Shown one piece after another: positions 18,153-26,200 of a stretch of 64,000 nucleotides of DNA. The stretch comes from an uncultured Bacteroidaceae bacterium (GTDB lineage: Bacteria > Bacteroidota > Bacteroidia > Bacteroidales > Bacteroidaceae). The stretch lies in contig CALUJL010000011.1 in NCBI GenBank assembly GCA_944320955.1, positions 1-64,000 of the forward strand, given 5' to 3'. Positions within the stretch are counted from its first letter, which is position 1. Each line of letters starts with the position of its first letter. The translations under genes and the position numbers were made by a program. Below the pieces are notes generated by a model. That model saw only the letters and a program-made list of their open reading frames with translations. It did no database searches and was not told the DNA's origin.

Positions 18153-19633
18153 AACGCCCCTGTCTCCTGCTCCTGGCCCTCCTGGCCCTGGCCCTGCCGC
18201 CCCACCGCGCGGGGGCCGGCGAGCCCGCGCACGCCCCGGAAACCGGAGCGCAGTCTTCCCGCAGCGCGCAGGAAAAGCCCTCGGCCGAAGAGCAACGGCT
18301 GAAAAAACAGGCCACCCGCCGCAACCCGGAGGGCTACAAAGAACTGGCGCGCTACTACATCGGGGCATACCGCTTCGAAGAAGCGCGCGAAGCCTTGGAG
18401 AGTTATAAGAAATATGCCAAGCAGCCCTCCTGCGAGCGGGAGGAGGAAGCCGCACGCACCGGCAGGCAGATGATGATGGGCGTGGTGGACGTGGTGGTCG
18501 TGGACTCCGTGGTCGTGGACAAAGGCGCGTTCCTCGAAGCCTACCACCTGGACGCCGACGCCGGGAAGCTCTGCCGCACGGACGACTTCTTTGCCGCCCT
18601 GGCAGCCGGCCCGCAGCCGGGGGCATCCGGCACCGGCGGCACGGCAGGCCGGCAGCAAGAGGCCACGCCCGCAGTGCGCCCCGTGGCTTTCACCCCCGCC
18701 GCCGCGGCCTCGGCCCCCGACACCACGGGATCCGGCTCCCCGGCCCAGGCCGCGGAGTCCTACGTGGGGACCCTCTTCCGCACCGGGCTGGGCAAAAACA
18801 TCCTCTACGGCAAGGAAGGGAAAATCTACGCCCGCACCTCGCGGCTGGGCGAATGGAGCCGGGAACAGGAACTCTCGGCCGAAGTGAACGACAGCACCAG
18901 CAACTACCCCTTCCTCTGTGCCGACGGGCAGACACTCTACTTTGCCTCCACCGGGCACAACTCCCTGGGCGGATACGACATATTCATCACGCGCTTCGAC
19001 AGCGAGAGCAACGATTTCCTGCGCCCGGACAACGTGGGGATGCCTTTCAACTCGCCCTACAACGACTACATGATGGCCATCGACGAAGTCTCGGGCCTGG
19101 GCTGGTTTGCCTCCGACCGCTACCAACCGCAGGGCAAGGTATGCGTCTACGTCTTCCTGCCCGACGAAAGCCGGAAAATCTACGACATCGAGACCACCGA
19201 CGAGGCCGCCCTCCGCTCGCTGGCCCGGCTGGCATCCATCAGGAGCACATGGCCCGGCCACGAAAAGGAGCGCGACAAAGCCCTGGCGGCCCTGCAGCGG
19301 ATCAAGACGCAAGGCAGGGAAAGAACCCGCAAGGAGCAGGCCGACTTCCTGCTGGTCATCGATGACGAGCGGACTTATACCTCCTATCTCGACTTCCACT
19401 CCGACGCCGCGGCCAAGAAAGCCGAGGAATGGCAGGAAAATTGCGCCAAGCTCGCCGCCCTGAAGCAGTCGCTGGGCAAGTCGAGAGACCTCTACGAAGC
19501 CTCCCCCGAGAGCCAGAAAAGGAAGATAAGCCTCAACATCCTCGACCAGGAAAAGCAAGTGCGCGCGCTCGAAAGCACCGTGGCACGCCTGGAAAACGAG
19601 ACCCGCACCATCGAGATACAAACCCTGCAATAA
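18149..19633 (+). CDS. Exported protein with PD40-like repeats and coiled coil, unknown function
   Basis: This 494-residue protein has a signal peptide (MKRPCLLLLALLALALPPHRAGA), an N-terminal helical repeat region (GYKELARYYIGAYRFEEAREALESYKKYAK) resembling one TPR unit, a low-complexity Ala/Pro/Thr stretch (about 165-205), and a PD40/WD40-like part (NYPFLCADGQTLYFAST, LGGYDIFITRFD, GLGWFASDR). A C-terminal helical stretch of 130 residues follows, probably coiled coil. PD40 repeats occur in Bacteroidota periplasmic proteins such as OmpA/PorE-type proteins. It overlaps the previous stop as ATGA, so it is co-translated with the oxidoreductase. I do not assign a function. Confidence 0.85.
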   Translation: MKRPCLLLLALLALALPPHRAGAGEPAHAPETGAQSSRSAQEKPSAEEQRLKKQATRRNPEGYKELARYYIGAYRFEEAREALESYKKYAKQPSCEREEEAARTGRQMMMGVVDVVVVDSVVVDKGAFLEAYHLDADAGKLCRTDDFFAALAAGPQPGASGTGGTAGRQQEATPAVRPVAFTPAAAASAPDTTGSGSPAQAAESYVGTLFRTGLGKNILYGKEGKIYARTSRLGEWSREQELSAEVNDSTSNYPFLCADGQTLYFASTGHNSLGGYDIFITRFDSESNDFLRPDNVGMPFNSPYNDYMMAIDEVSGLGWFASDRYQPQGKVCVYVFLPDESRKIYDIETTDEAALRSLARLASIRSTWPGHEKERDKALAALQRIKTQGRERTRKEQADFLLVIDDERTYTSYLDFHSDAAAKKAEEWQENCAKLAALKQSLGKSRDLYEASPESQKRKISLNILDQEKQVRALESTVARLENETRTIEIQTLQ

Positions 19634-19665
19634 CCCCCTTCGCCCCCTACCAAACCCCAACCGCC

Positions 19666-20130
19666 ATGGACCTACTCATCATCGCCGGCCTACTCCTGCT
19701 GGGAGTCCTCCTGTTCCTCGTCGAACTGTTCTTCATCCCCGGCATCAGCGTGGCAGGCATCGCCGCGCTGGGCAGCCTGGCCTACGCCAGTTACTACGCC
19801 TTCAGCGAGATCGGCCTCACCGGCGGGCTGCTCACCCTGCTGGCCGCCGTGGTCCTGAGCATCGTGGCCTTCGTGTGGTTCATGCGCAGCCGCACGCTCG
19901 ACCGCCTCTCGCTCAAAGAAGAAATCGGCGCCTCGGTCGACAACCGTGACGAGCGCAGCATCGCCGTCGGGCAACAGGGCGTCACCACCACCCGCCTGGC
20001 CCTCATCGGGATGGCCGACTTCGACGGGAAAACCGTGGAAGTGAAATCCATCGACGGCTTCATCGACGAGCAGACCCCCGTCGTGGTAGACCGCATCAGC
20101 GAAGGCACCATCCTGGTCAAACGCAAGTAA
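19666..20130 (+). CDS. NfeD-like membrane protein
   Basis: This 154-residue protein has three hydrophobic segments (MDLLIIAGLLLLGVLLFLVE...; GISVAGIAALGSLAYASYYAF; GGLLTLLAAVVLSIVAFVWF) and a C-terminal OB-fold domain (IAVGQQGVTTTRLALIGMADFDGKTVEV, TPVVVDRISEGTILVKRK), the architecture of short NfeD proteins. NfeD partners flotillin-like proteins, and floA follows 42 bases downstream, which supports the call. The ATG at 19666 starts the first membrane segment; the longer frame overlaps the upstream gene. Confidence 0.88.
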   Translation: MDLLIIAGLLLLGVLLFLVELFFIPGISVAGIAALGSLAYASYYAFSEIGLTGGLLTLLAAVVLSIVAFVWFMRSRTLDRLSLKEEIGASVDNRDERSIAVGQQGVTTTRLALIGMADFDGKTVEVKSIDGFIDEQTPVVVDRISEGTILVKRK

Positions 20131-20172
20131 ATTCACCAATCACTCACCCCTAATCCCAAACATCTTGTCCCT

Positions 20173-21153
20173 ATGAACCCCATTTTCCTCATCGCCGTCA
20201 TCGTGGGATTCCTCGTATTCCTGGGAATCTTCTTCCACTACGTCCCCTTCTTCCTCTGGCTCTCGGCCAAAGTGGCCGGCGTGCACATCTCCCTCATCCA
20301 GCTCTTCCTGATGCGCATCCGCAACGTCCCGCCCTACACCATCGTGCCCGCCATGATCGAAGCGCACAAAGCCGGGCTGAGCAACATCACCCGCGACGAA
20401 CTCGAAGCCCACTACCTGGCCGGAGGCCACGTGGAAAAAGTGGTCCACGCACTGGTCTCCGCCTCGAAGGCCAACATTGAGCTGACCTTCCAGATGGCCA
20501 CCGCCATCGACCTGGCCGGGCGCGACGTCTTCGAAGCCGTACAGATGTCCGTCAACCCCAAGGTCATCGACACGCCCGCCGTCTACGCCGTGGCCAAAAA
20601 CGGCATACAGCTCATCACCAAGGCCCGCGTCACCGTGCGCGCCAACATCAAGCGCCTCGTCGGCGGCGCCGGCGAAGAGACCGTCATAGCCCGCGTGGGC
20701 GAAGGCATCGTGGCAGCCATCGGCGCCGCAGAGAGCCACGCCCACGTACTGGAGAACCCCGACAGCATCTCCAAGATGGTGCTCCGCAAAGGGCTCGACT
20801 CGGGCACCGCCTTCGAAATCCTCTCCATCGACATAGCCGACATCGACATCGGCAAGAACATCGGCGCCGAACTCCAGATAGACCAGGCCAACGCCGACAA
20901 GAACATAGCCCAGGCCAAGGCCGAAGAGCGCCGCGCCATGGCCGTGGCCAGCGAGCAGGAAATGAAAGCCAAGGCCCAGGAAGCCCGCGCCAAGGTCATC
21001 GAGGCCGAAGCCGAAGTGCCCAAGGCCATGGCCGAAGCCTTCCGCAGCGGCAACCTCGGCATCATGGACTACTACCGCATGAAGAACATCGAGGCCGACA
21101 CCGCCATGCGCGAAAACATAGCCCGCCCCGGCACCACGCCCAAACAAGGCTGA
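20173..21153 (+). CDS. floA: Flotillin-like protein FloA
   Basis: This 326-residue membrane scaffold protein of functional membrane microdomains has an N-terminal hydrophobic hairpin ([21 protein letters not shown]), a SPFH domain (about 30-220, with [41 protein letters not shown] in the family-typical order) and an Ala/Glu-rich coiled coil (about 235-290). It ends [13 protein letters not shown]. The gene forms a pair with the NfeD gene upstream. The DNA here is strikingly C-rich on the plus strand, with mostly C-ending codons. Confidence 0.95.
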   Translation: MNPIFLIAVIVGFLVFLGIFFHYVPFFLWLSAKVAGVHISLIQLFLMRIRNVPPYTIVPAMIEAHKAGLSNITRDELEAHYLAGGHVEKVVHALVSASKANIELTFQMATAIDLAGRDVFEAVQMSVNPKVIDTPAVYAVAKNGIQLITKARVTVRANIKRLVGGAGEETVIARVGEGIVAAIGAAESHAHVLENPDSISKMVLRKGLDSGTAFEILSIDIADIDIGKNIGAELQIDQANADKNIAQAKAEERRAMAVASEQEMKAKAQEARAKVIEAEAEVPKAMAEAFRSGNLGIMDYYRMKNIEADTAMRENIARPGTTPKQG

Positions 21154-21272
21154 CCCCGCCGCCAGGCTCCCTCACCCACTCTCCCCGCGCCCCGCAACGC
21201 TCCCCCTACGGACGCTGCGGGGCGCGACGCCAACCGCAAGAACACCCCCCACACACCACACCCCCGTACGCC

Positions 21273-22166
21273 ATGGACCAACCCAAGACCTTCCCCCCCT
21301 CGGAGCTCATCGTCAACCCCGACGGCTCCGTATTCCACCTCCACCTCCTCCCCTCCCAGCTCGCCGACCGCGTCATCCTCGTGGGCGACCCCGGCCGCGT
21401 CCCCACCGTGGCGGCCCACTTCGACGACCGCCTCTGCGACGTCAGCAACCGCGAGTTCCGCGCCATCACCGGGCACTACCGCGGCAAAGCCGTCACCGCC
21501 CTCTCCACCGGCATCGGCTGCGGCAACATCGACATCGTCCTCAACGAACTCGACGCCCTGGCCCGCATCGACCTCACCAGCCGCCGGGAACTCCCCCCCG
21601 CCGACCAGCGCACCCTCACCCTCGTGCGCATCGGCACCTGCGGCGGGCTGCAGCCCGACACCCCCGTGGGCACCTACGTCTGCTCCGCCCGCTCCCTCGG
21701 TTTCGACGGCATCCTCAACTTCTACGCCGGCGCGAGACGCGTCTGCGACCCCACCCTCGAAGCCGAATTCACCCGCCACGCCCGCTGGAATCCCCGCTTC
21801 TGCGCCCCCTACGCAGCCTGCGCCGACCCCATCCTCGTAGACCGCCTCAGCAGCGACGGCACCATGCAGGCGGGCATCACCGTCACCAGCCCCGGATTCT
21901 ACGGCCCCCAAGGGCGCGAACTCCGCCTACCCCTGGCCGAACCCGGCCTCAACGCCCGCATCGAATCCTTCCGCAGCCCCTCCACCGGACTGCGCATCCT
22001 CAACTACGAGATGGAAAGCGCCCCCCTCGCCGGCCTCGCCGCCCTCATGGGCCACCGCGCCGCCACCGCCTGCATGGTCATCGCCAACCGCCGCGCCCAC
22101 GATGCCGATGCCGACTACCGCAACACCATCGACCGACTCATCCAGAACGTATTAGACAAAATCTGA
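21273..22166 (+). CDS. Nucleoside phosphorylase (uridine phosphorylase-like)
   Basis: This 297-residue enzyme of the PNP/UDP phosphorylase family should cleave a nucleoside with phosphate to base and ribose 1-phosphate for salvage. Motifs: VGDPGRVPTVA (phosphate loop), STGIGCGNIDIVLNEL, RIGTCGGLQPDTPVG and the NYEMESAPLAGLAALMGH segment with the ribose-binding Met-Glu. The exact base specificity cannot be read from sequence; uridine is the commonest annotation for this group. It is followed 6 bases later by the methionine sulfoxide reductase gene. Confidence 0.88.
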   Translation: MDQPKTFPPSELIVNPDGSVFHLHLLPSQLADRVILVGDPGRVPTVAAHFDDRLCDVSNREFRAITGHYRGKAVTALSTGIGCGNIDIVLNELDALARIDLTSRRELPPADQRTLTLVRIGTCGGLQPDTPVGTYVCSARSLGFDGILNFYAGARRVCDPTLEAEFTRHARWNPRFCAPYAACADPILVDRLSSDGTMQAGITVTSPGFYGPQGRELRLPLAEPGLNARIESFRSPSTGLRILNYEMESAPLAGLAALMGHRAATACMVIANRRAHDADADYRNTIDRLIQNVLDKI

Positions 22167-22172
22167 CCCCCT

Positions 22173-22670
22173 ATGGAACCCGAATTCTACTTCCAAGGCG
22201 ACAAAACCGCCGTCTACCGCCAGCTCCTCCCCGAGCTCGAAGCCCTCGTCGAAGGCGTCCCCTACCGCGTCAGCATCCTCGCCAACGCCGCCTCCGCCCT
22301 GCGCCAGACCTTCGGCTTCTTCTGGGTAGGCTTCTACCTCGCCGGCGACGACGAAACCCTCCACGTAGGCCCCTTCCAGGGCGACGTGGCCTGCATGCTC
22401 ATCCGCAAAGGCCGCGGCGTCTGCGGCACCGCCTGGGCCACCGGCGAGACACAAGTCGTGCCCGATGTCGAACAATTCCCCGGCCACATCGCCTGCAGCA
22501 GCCGCTCCCGCTCCGAAATCGTCGTACCCCTCTACACCCCCGACCGCAGCCACATCTTCGGCGTGCTCGACATAGACAGCGACCGCCCCGCCGCCTTCGA
22601 CGACACCGACCGCCACTACCTCGAACAAGCCTGCGCCATCCTCGCCCGCCACTGGGCCGCAGCACGCTGA
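22173..22670 (+). CDS. Free methionine-(R)-sulfoxide reductase (GAF domain)
   Basis: This 165-residue GAF-domain enzyme reduces free methionine-R-sulfoxide. Three cysteines are in the family positions: Cys74 (GDVACMLI), Cys84 (GRGVCGTAW) and Cys108 (PGHIACSSRSRSEIVVP), the last being in the fRMsr signature. FGVLDIDSDRPAAFDDTD completes the GAF core. Transcribed with the nucleoside phosphorylase and ended by the hairpin at 22699-22737. Confidence 0.92.
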   Translation: MEPEFYFQGDKTAVYRQLLPELEALVEGVPYRVSILANAASALRQTFGFFWVGFYLAGDDETLHVGPFQGDVACMLIRKGRGVCGTAWATGETQVVPDVEQFPGHIACSSRSRSEIVVPLYTPDRSHIFGVLDIDSDRPAAFDDTDRHYLEQACAILARHWAAAR

Positions 22671-22698
22671 CCCCGCCTCACCGCCCATCCTCCCCCTG

Positions 22699-22737
22699 CC
22701 CCGCGCCGTTCCCCGCCCCGGCGCGGGGATTTTTTTG
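22699..22737 (+). terminator. Intrinsic terminator after fRMsr gene
   Basis: CCCCGCGCCG (22699-22708) pairs with CGGCGCGGGG (22719-22728), followed by A and seven Ts. Confidence 0.92.
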
Positions 22738-22900
22738 CCCTGCCGCTTTCCCCAAAAAGCCCCGCCGCTTTTTCCCAATTCCCCAAGCACTTTTTCCAAA
22801 CACCGCAGGCACTTCCCGCCGATTCCCCAAGCACCTCTCCCCGGCTCTCCTTCCACTCTCCCACCGATTCCTCCATACTTTTCCGGGAAAAGTCTTACGC
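22738..22900. repeat. Intergenic GCCGCTTT/AAGCACTTTTTCC word tract
   Basis: Non-coding, strongly pyrimidine-rich. It contains TGCCGCTTTCCCC, CCGCCGCTTTTTCCC, and three AAGCAC/GGCACTTCC words separated by CCGATTCCCCAAG-type text (the string ATTCCCCAAGCAC occurs twice). It belongs to the same word family as the tracts at 5.2, 8.8, 28.6, 40.3, 47.8 and 57.1 kb. I see no gene in 22738-22980. Confidence 0.45.
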
Positions 22901-22993
22901 CTCTCCTTCCGGCCCTTCCTCGGTTTTTCGCACCTATGCCCTAAAACATAAAAAATCCACCACATTTTTCTCCGCCGCCATAAAAACATTTCG

Positions 22994-23001
22994 TACATTT
23001 G
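22994..23001 (+). promoter_or_regulatory. -7 box before the 23.1-kb structured element
   Basis: TACATTTG matches TAnnTTTG at the point where base composition turns AT-rich. A clear TTG -33 box is not seen. Confidence 0.4.
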
Positions 23002-23066
23002 GAGCGACTTTTCCACAAAACGAATGCCTATGTAACACCACCGGACAAGAGACATACTAAAAATAA

Positions 23067-23240
23067 AGAAGCATTAGCTTTAATCTTGCTTTCAGAAAAT
23101 TCGCCAAAATTCAAAAGAAAGCCGCAAGAGTAAAAGTTGATGCTCACGCCGATTGGCGTGGGCTTTTACTCGAATATGCGGCAACGGTGTTTGGCGATAC
23201 CTCTGAAAGCGTAGACGAAGTTTGAGTCCGCGCTTTTTTA
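23067..23240 (+). other. Structured element, candidate small RNA or degraded small ORF
   Basis: A nested hairpin has three stems: GCCGCA/TGCGGC (23121-23126 with 23177-23182), GAGTAAAAG/CTTTTACTC (23128-23136 with 23163-23171) and CACGCC/GGCGTG (23145-23150 with 23155-23160). A second hairpin, AAAGCG..GAC / GTC..CGCTTT (23206-23236), ends in a T run and looks like a terminator. The same DNA also reads as a start-less frame to TGA at 23225 (LAFRKFAKIQKKAARVKVD... FGDTSESVDEV). So it is either a roughly 200-base RNA or the end of a lost gene whose DNA folds. I do not recognise the family. Confidence 0.4.
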
Positions 23241-23306
23241 TTGTCTATATTTCAGGATTTAGGGCTCTTTTTAGCAAATAAACAGTCAACCACAAATCCA
23301 AACAAA

Positions 23307-23828
23307 ATGAAGAAAATAAAATTATACGTCCTCACCCTTTTCACAACATTCCTGATCGCCGGAGCCGCTTCGTGCAACAACGAGGAAGAAAATCCGACTT
23401 ACAATATTTACGGGACTTGGGAATGCATTGAAACTGTAGATGATTCTTATTATGGCAGCATTCGTCTCGGCAAACTCTACAAATTCCTTAACACTGAGGA
23501 TTATTACGCCGATGGTATGAACTGGGGACAGAAATGCTTTATTGGGACGGCCGAAGAGGGCTTCCGCATAAGAGGAGGAGATGGCAATTATCATACTACG
23601 GCCGATCCAACAGAAGAAGAATGGAATGACACAGATGGATATACCTACTACCTTGACGGAAACAAGTTCACAATAATAGAATGTGATTTGGATCGTTGGA
23701 CCGGCACTATCACCGTGGAAGGAGATATCATGACTTTCAATTACACATACCAGGATTGGATATATGGACCTAATGAGATTGTAAGCGAGAGCAAACCTTA
23801 TGTTTCTAAATTACAAAGAAGGAGATAA
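23307..23828 (+). CDS. Lipocalin-like lipoprotein, first of a tandem pair
   Basis: A 173-residue predicted lipoprotein: MKKIKLYVLTLFTTFLIAGAASCNNEEE has a lipobox-like ASC with acidic residues after the Cys, a pattern used for surface lipoproteins in Bacteroidota. The mature part starts YGTWECIETVDD and is aspartate/tyrosine-rich, resembling small lipocalin-like domains. AT-rich codon use differs from neighbours. It is followed 6 bases later by a related lipoprotein (both have a GTWEC/GKWEC segment after the lipid anchor). Function unknown. Confidence 0.8.
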   Translation: MKKIKLYVLTLFTTFLIAGAASCNNEEENPTYNIYGTWECIETVDDSYYGSIRLGKLYKFLNTEDYYADGMNWGQKCFIGTAEEGFRIRGGDGNYHTTADPTEEEWNDTDGYTYYLDGNKFTIIECDLDRWTGTITVEGDIMTFNYTYQDWIYGPNEIVSESKPYVSKLQRRR

Positions 23829-23834
23829 TTCGAT

Positions 23835-24389
23835 ATGAAAAACAAGAAAAAGAGCAAGACGATATTTCGGTTTCTGACACTATATGCTTTTATATGTCTC
23901 TCAGTATGTGCATGCAGTAACGAAGACGAGAATTTTTCCTCAGACAATACCAATAAAGTCTCACTTCGTGATCTTACTGGAAAATGGGAGTGCATGAGTG
24001 GGGAACCCTACGAGTATAATGGCGGTAACCCAATTACAGATTGGAAGGGAGCCTTCTACAAAGGCGTAAAAATCTGGTTCCAAGAGAATGGGACATGTCG
24101 TTTTGCAGAATATGATTCTGATAACGGGATATACGAGTTCACTGATGATCCCTATTTCCACTATAGTAAATATCTACTCAACAAAGACAGCCTTATAATA
24201 ATTCTCTACGGTGGAACAACGCGTTACGTAGGCCGAGTCCACATCGAAACAGATCCAGACTGGGCATACATGAAACGTATGACTTATGTCTACAAGGAGC
24301 AAAGTTGGGATGTAGAGAATAACCACATGAACCTTGAAACTGTCCGTACTTTTACCAGCACTTTCGTAACAATAGACCTTCCCAAATAA
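23835..24389 (+). CDS. Lipocalin-like lipoprotein, second of a tandem pair
   Basis: A 184-residue predicted lipoprotein with the signal CLSVCACSNEDENF and a mature part beginning LTGKWECMSGEPYEYNGG. The Gly-x-Trp-Glu-Cys motif and the order of Tyr/Trp blocks match the upstream protein, so the two probably arose by duplication and diverged. Low GC. Followed by the hairpin terminator at 24437-24477. Function unknown. Confidence 0.8.
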   Translation: MKNKKKSKTIFRFLTLYAFICLSVCACSNEDENFSSDNTNKVSLRDLTGKWECMSGEPYEYNGGNPITDWKGAFYKGVKIWFQENGTCRFAEYDSDNGIYEFTDDPYFHYSKYLLNKDSLIIILYGGTTRYVGRVHIETDPDWAYMKRMTYVYKEQSWDVENNHMNLETVRTFTSTFVTIDLPK

Positions 24390-24436
24390 GCAAAATACTT
24401 ACCGTGAGTTCGATATAAATCAAAACATAGTAAGTT

Positions 24437-24477
24437 GCCCGTCTTTGACCGAACAAAAGTCAATGGCGGGCTTCCTT
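24437..24477. terminator. Bidirectional terminator between convergent genes
   Basis: GCCCG and TTGAC (24437-24449) pair with GTCAA and CGGGC (24459-24471), followed by TTCCTTT. It lies between the lipoprotein gene (plus) and the PspC-domain gene (minus). Confidence 0.7.
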
Positions 24478-24517
24478 TCAAAGGAACAGGCCGGAACCAT
24501 GTATTCAAACCCCCAGT

Positions 24518-25573
24518 TTACCAGAAATACGGCAGCACCCACCCTACGGTGAGGTAGCAGAGGACGACGAGGGCCAGCAGCCAGAGGACGACCCACACGA
24601 CGCGCTGGGCGTAGCCCATGCCCGGCGCTCGGCCGCCGAGGCGGCGGGCTTTGTGGAGCAGGCAGTAGGCCGGGACGAAAAGCACCACCAGGAGCGCCCC
24701 GACGAACGTCCACCCCACCGCCGGGGAGAGGGAGACTGTGTAAAGCCACTCCCCGTCGCCCCAATGCTCCACCCAGTGAAGCGGCGAGAACACCAGCCCG
24801 AAAAAGAGCGGGAGCACGGTGGCGCAGAGCAACAGCAACATCCCCAGCAGCAGGCACACCGCACAGGCATAGAGAAAGGCCTTCAGCACGAAAGTCAACA
24901 CTCGCAGCAACCCGTTGAAGAAGCCGTACGTCCCGCCTTGCGGGGCTGCCGGTTCCGTCCGGGTGCCCCCCTGCCCGGCACGCCGGGCCTGCGCCGTGAC
25001 CGCCTCGCCCAGGCTGCCTGCCGTCACCGGGCGGCCCCTCATCAGCAATTGTTCCTCCGGTGTCCGCGCCAAGGGCACGACAATCCACAACACGACGTAG
25101 ACCAACAGCGCCGTCCCGCCGGAAAGCAGGAAAAAAGCCACCATGGCCAGCCGCCACAAGAGCGGGTCGCCGCCGAAATAGCAGGCCACGCCCGAGAGCA
25201 CCCCGCCGAGCATACGGTCGTCGGGGTTGCGGAAAAGCCGCTTCCGCGCCGTCCCCTCCGGACGCGGGGACTCGGCCTTTTCCTCGCCACCGCCGTCCGC
25301 CTCTCCTCCTTCAGCTGCCATTTCCTCCGGATTCCCCAAGCGGCGGATAATCTGTTCCACATGGCTTATCTCTACGGCCTGCACGCCGGATCGCTTCAGC
25401 TCTTCGAGCAACTCGGCAATCCGCGCCTCCAGGTCGTTCACTATCTCCTCGCCCCCTTCCCGGCGGCCGAAGTAGTCGCGCAGACTGTCCATATAACTTT
25501 TCAGCAACTCGTATGCGTCTTCGTCGATGGCATAGAGCGACCCGAAGAAATTGACGGTAATGTTCTTCTTCAT
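24518..25573 (-). CDS. PspC-domain membrane protein
   Basis: This 351-residue protein begins MKKNITVNFFGSLYAIDEDAYELLKSYM, an N-terminal domain common in Bacteroidota PspC proteins, with an acidic linker (about 85-105). The PspC domain (KRLFRNPDDRMLGGVLSGVACYFGGDPLLWRLAMV, about 107-165) and further membrane segments follow. PspC-like proteins take part in envelope stress responses. It lies 22 bases after a PadR-family regulator gene and is probably controlled by it, an arrangement common in this phylum. Confidence 0.9.
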   Translation of the reverse strand: MKKNITVNFFGSLYAIDEDAYELLKSYMDSLRDYFGRREGGEEIVNDLEARIAELLEELKRSGVQAVEISHVEQIIRRLGNPEEMAAEGGEADGGGEEKAESPRPEGTARKRLFRNPDDRMLGGVLSGVACYFGGDPLLWRLAMVAFFLLSGGTALLVYVVLWIVVPLARTPEEQLLMRGRPVTAGSLGEAVTAQARRAGQGGTRTEPAAPQGGTYGFFNGLLRVLTFVLKAFLYACAVCLLLGMLLLLCATVLPLFFGLVFSPLHWVEHWGDGEWLYTVSLSPAVGWTFVGALLVVLFVPAYCLLHKARRLGGRAPGMGYAQRVVWVVLWLLALVVLCYLTVGWVLPYFW

Positions 25574-25595
25574 ATCGTTTTCGGTTTATTCCAGT

Positions 25596-25964
25596 TCAAC
25601 GTCCCGATTCTTCCCGTTGCAGCGGCAGACGCCCGGGCGACTCGCGCTTGAGATGGGCCACCGTGCGGGCCAGCTCCGTCCACGACGCGTCGAGCGAAGC
25701 CAGAAACTCCTCACCCGCCTGCGTCAAGCTGTAGTACTTGCGCGGCGGCCCCTGCGTGGACTCGCGCCATTCGTAGGCCAGGAGGCCGTCGTTCTTCAGC
25801 CGCGTCAGGAGCGGATAGAGCGTGCCTTCCACCACGATGAGCTCCGCCTCGCGCAGGCGGCCTATGATGTCGGACGCATAGGCCGCCCCCCGGCGCAGCA
25901 ACAGCAGGACGCAAAACTCCAGCATCCCCTTGCGCATCTGCGATTTTATATTGTCGGCATTCAT
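25596..25964 (-). CDS. PadR-family transcriptional regulator
   Basis: This 122-residue winged-helix repressor begins MNADNIKSQMRKGMLEFCVLLLL and has the PadR wing segment VVEGTLYPLLTRLKNDGLLAYEW followed by GPPRKYYSLTQAGEEFL, the family signature. The ATG at 25964 is chosen because the longer frame would enter the promoter/operator at 26067-26109. Its own promoter overlaps a perfect palindrome, so it probably represses itself and the downstream PspC gene. Confidence 0.93.
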   Translation of the reverse strand: MNADNIKSQMRKGMLEFCVLLLLRRGAAYASDIIGRLREAELIVVEGTLYPLLTRLKNDGLLAYEWRESTQGPPRKYYSLTQAGEEFLASLDASWTELARTVAHLKRESPGRLPLQREESGR

Positions 25965-26066
25965 CGGTTTACTTTCCGGTTTCGTCAGCTTCTCTCCCGG
26001 GATTGCGGCCTTCCCTACGGCTCCATCGCGGGACAGCCCGGCATCATTTCCTTCCGGACTGCGGGG

Positions 26067-26109
26067 CAAAGATACGGAACTTATAGTACTTTGCAATACA
26101 AAGTACTAT
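26067..26109 (-). promoter_or_regulatory. PadR-PspC promoter with palindromic operator
   Basis: On the minus strand TTG (26096-26094), 19 bases, TATCTTTG (26074-26067) forms a canonical promoter. The TTG box sits in the 5-base centre of a perfect 11-bp inverted repeat, ATAGTACTTTG (26083-26093) and CAAAGTACTAT (26099-26109). This contains the ATAGTACTTTG-like sites seen at PadR-regulated genes. Binding there would block the promoter. Confidence 0.75.
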
Positions 26110-26200
26110 ATTTTTTTCAACCCCGCCACGCTTATACATTAAAAATCCCGTGCCCCGGCAGAATAAACCCGCCGGCAGCTCCTCCTGCGCACAGCGGACT

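Noticed and set aside
22994..23240. tmRNA or 6S RNA
   Set aside because: No tRNA-like acceptor ends or tag reading frame ending in ALAA for tmRNA; no clear central-bubble fold for 6S RNA.
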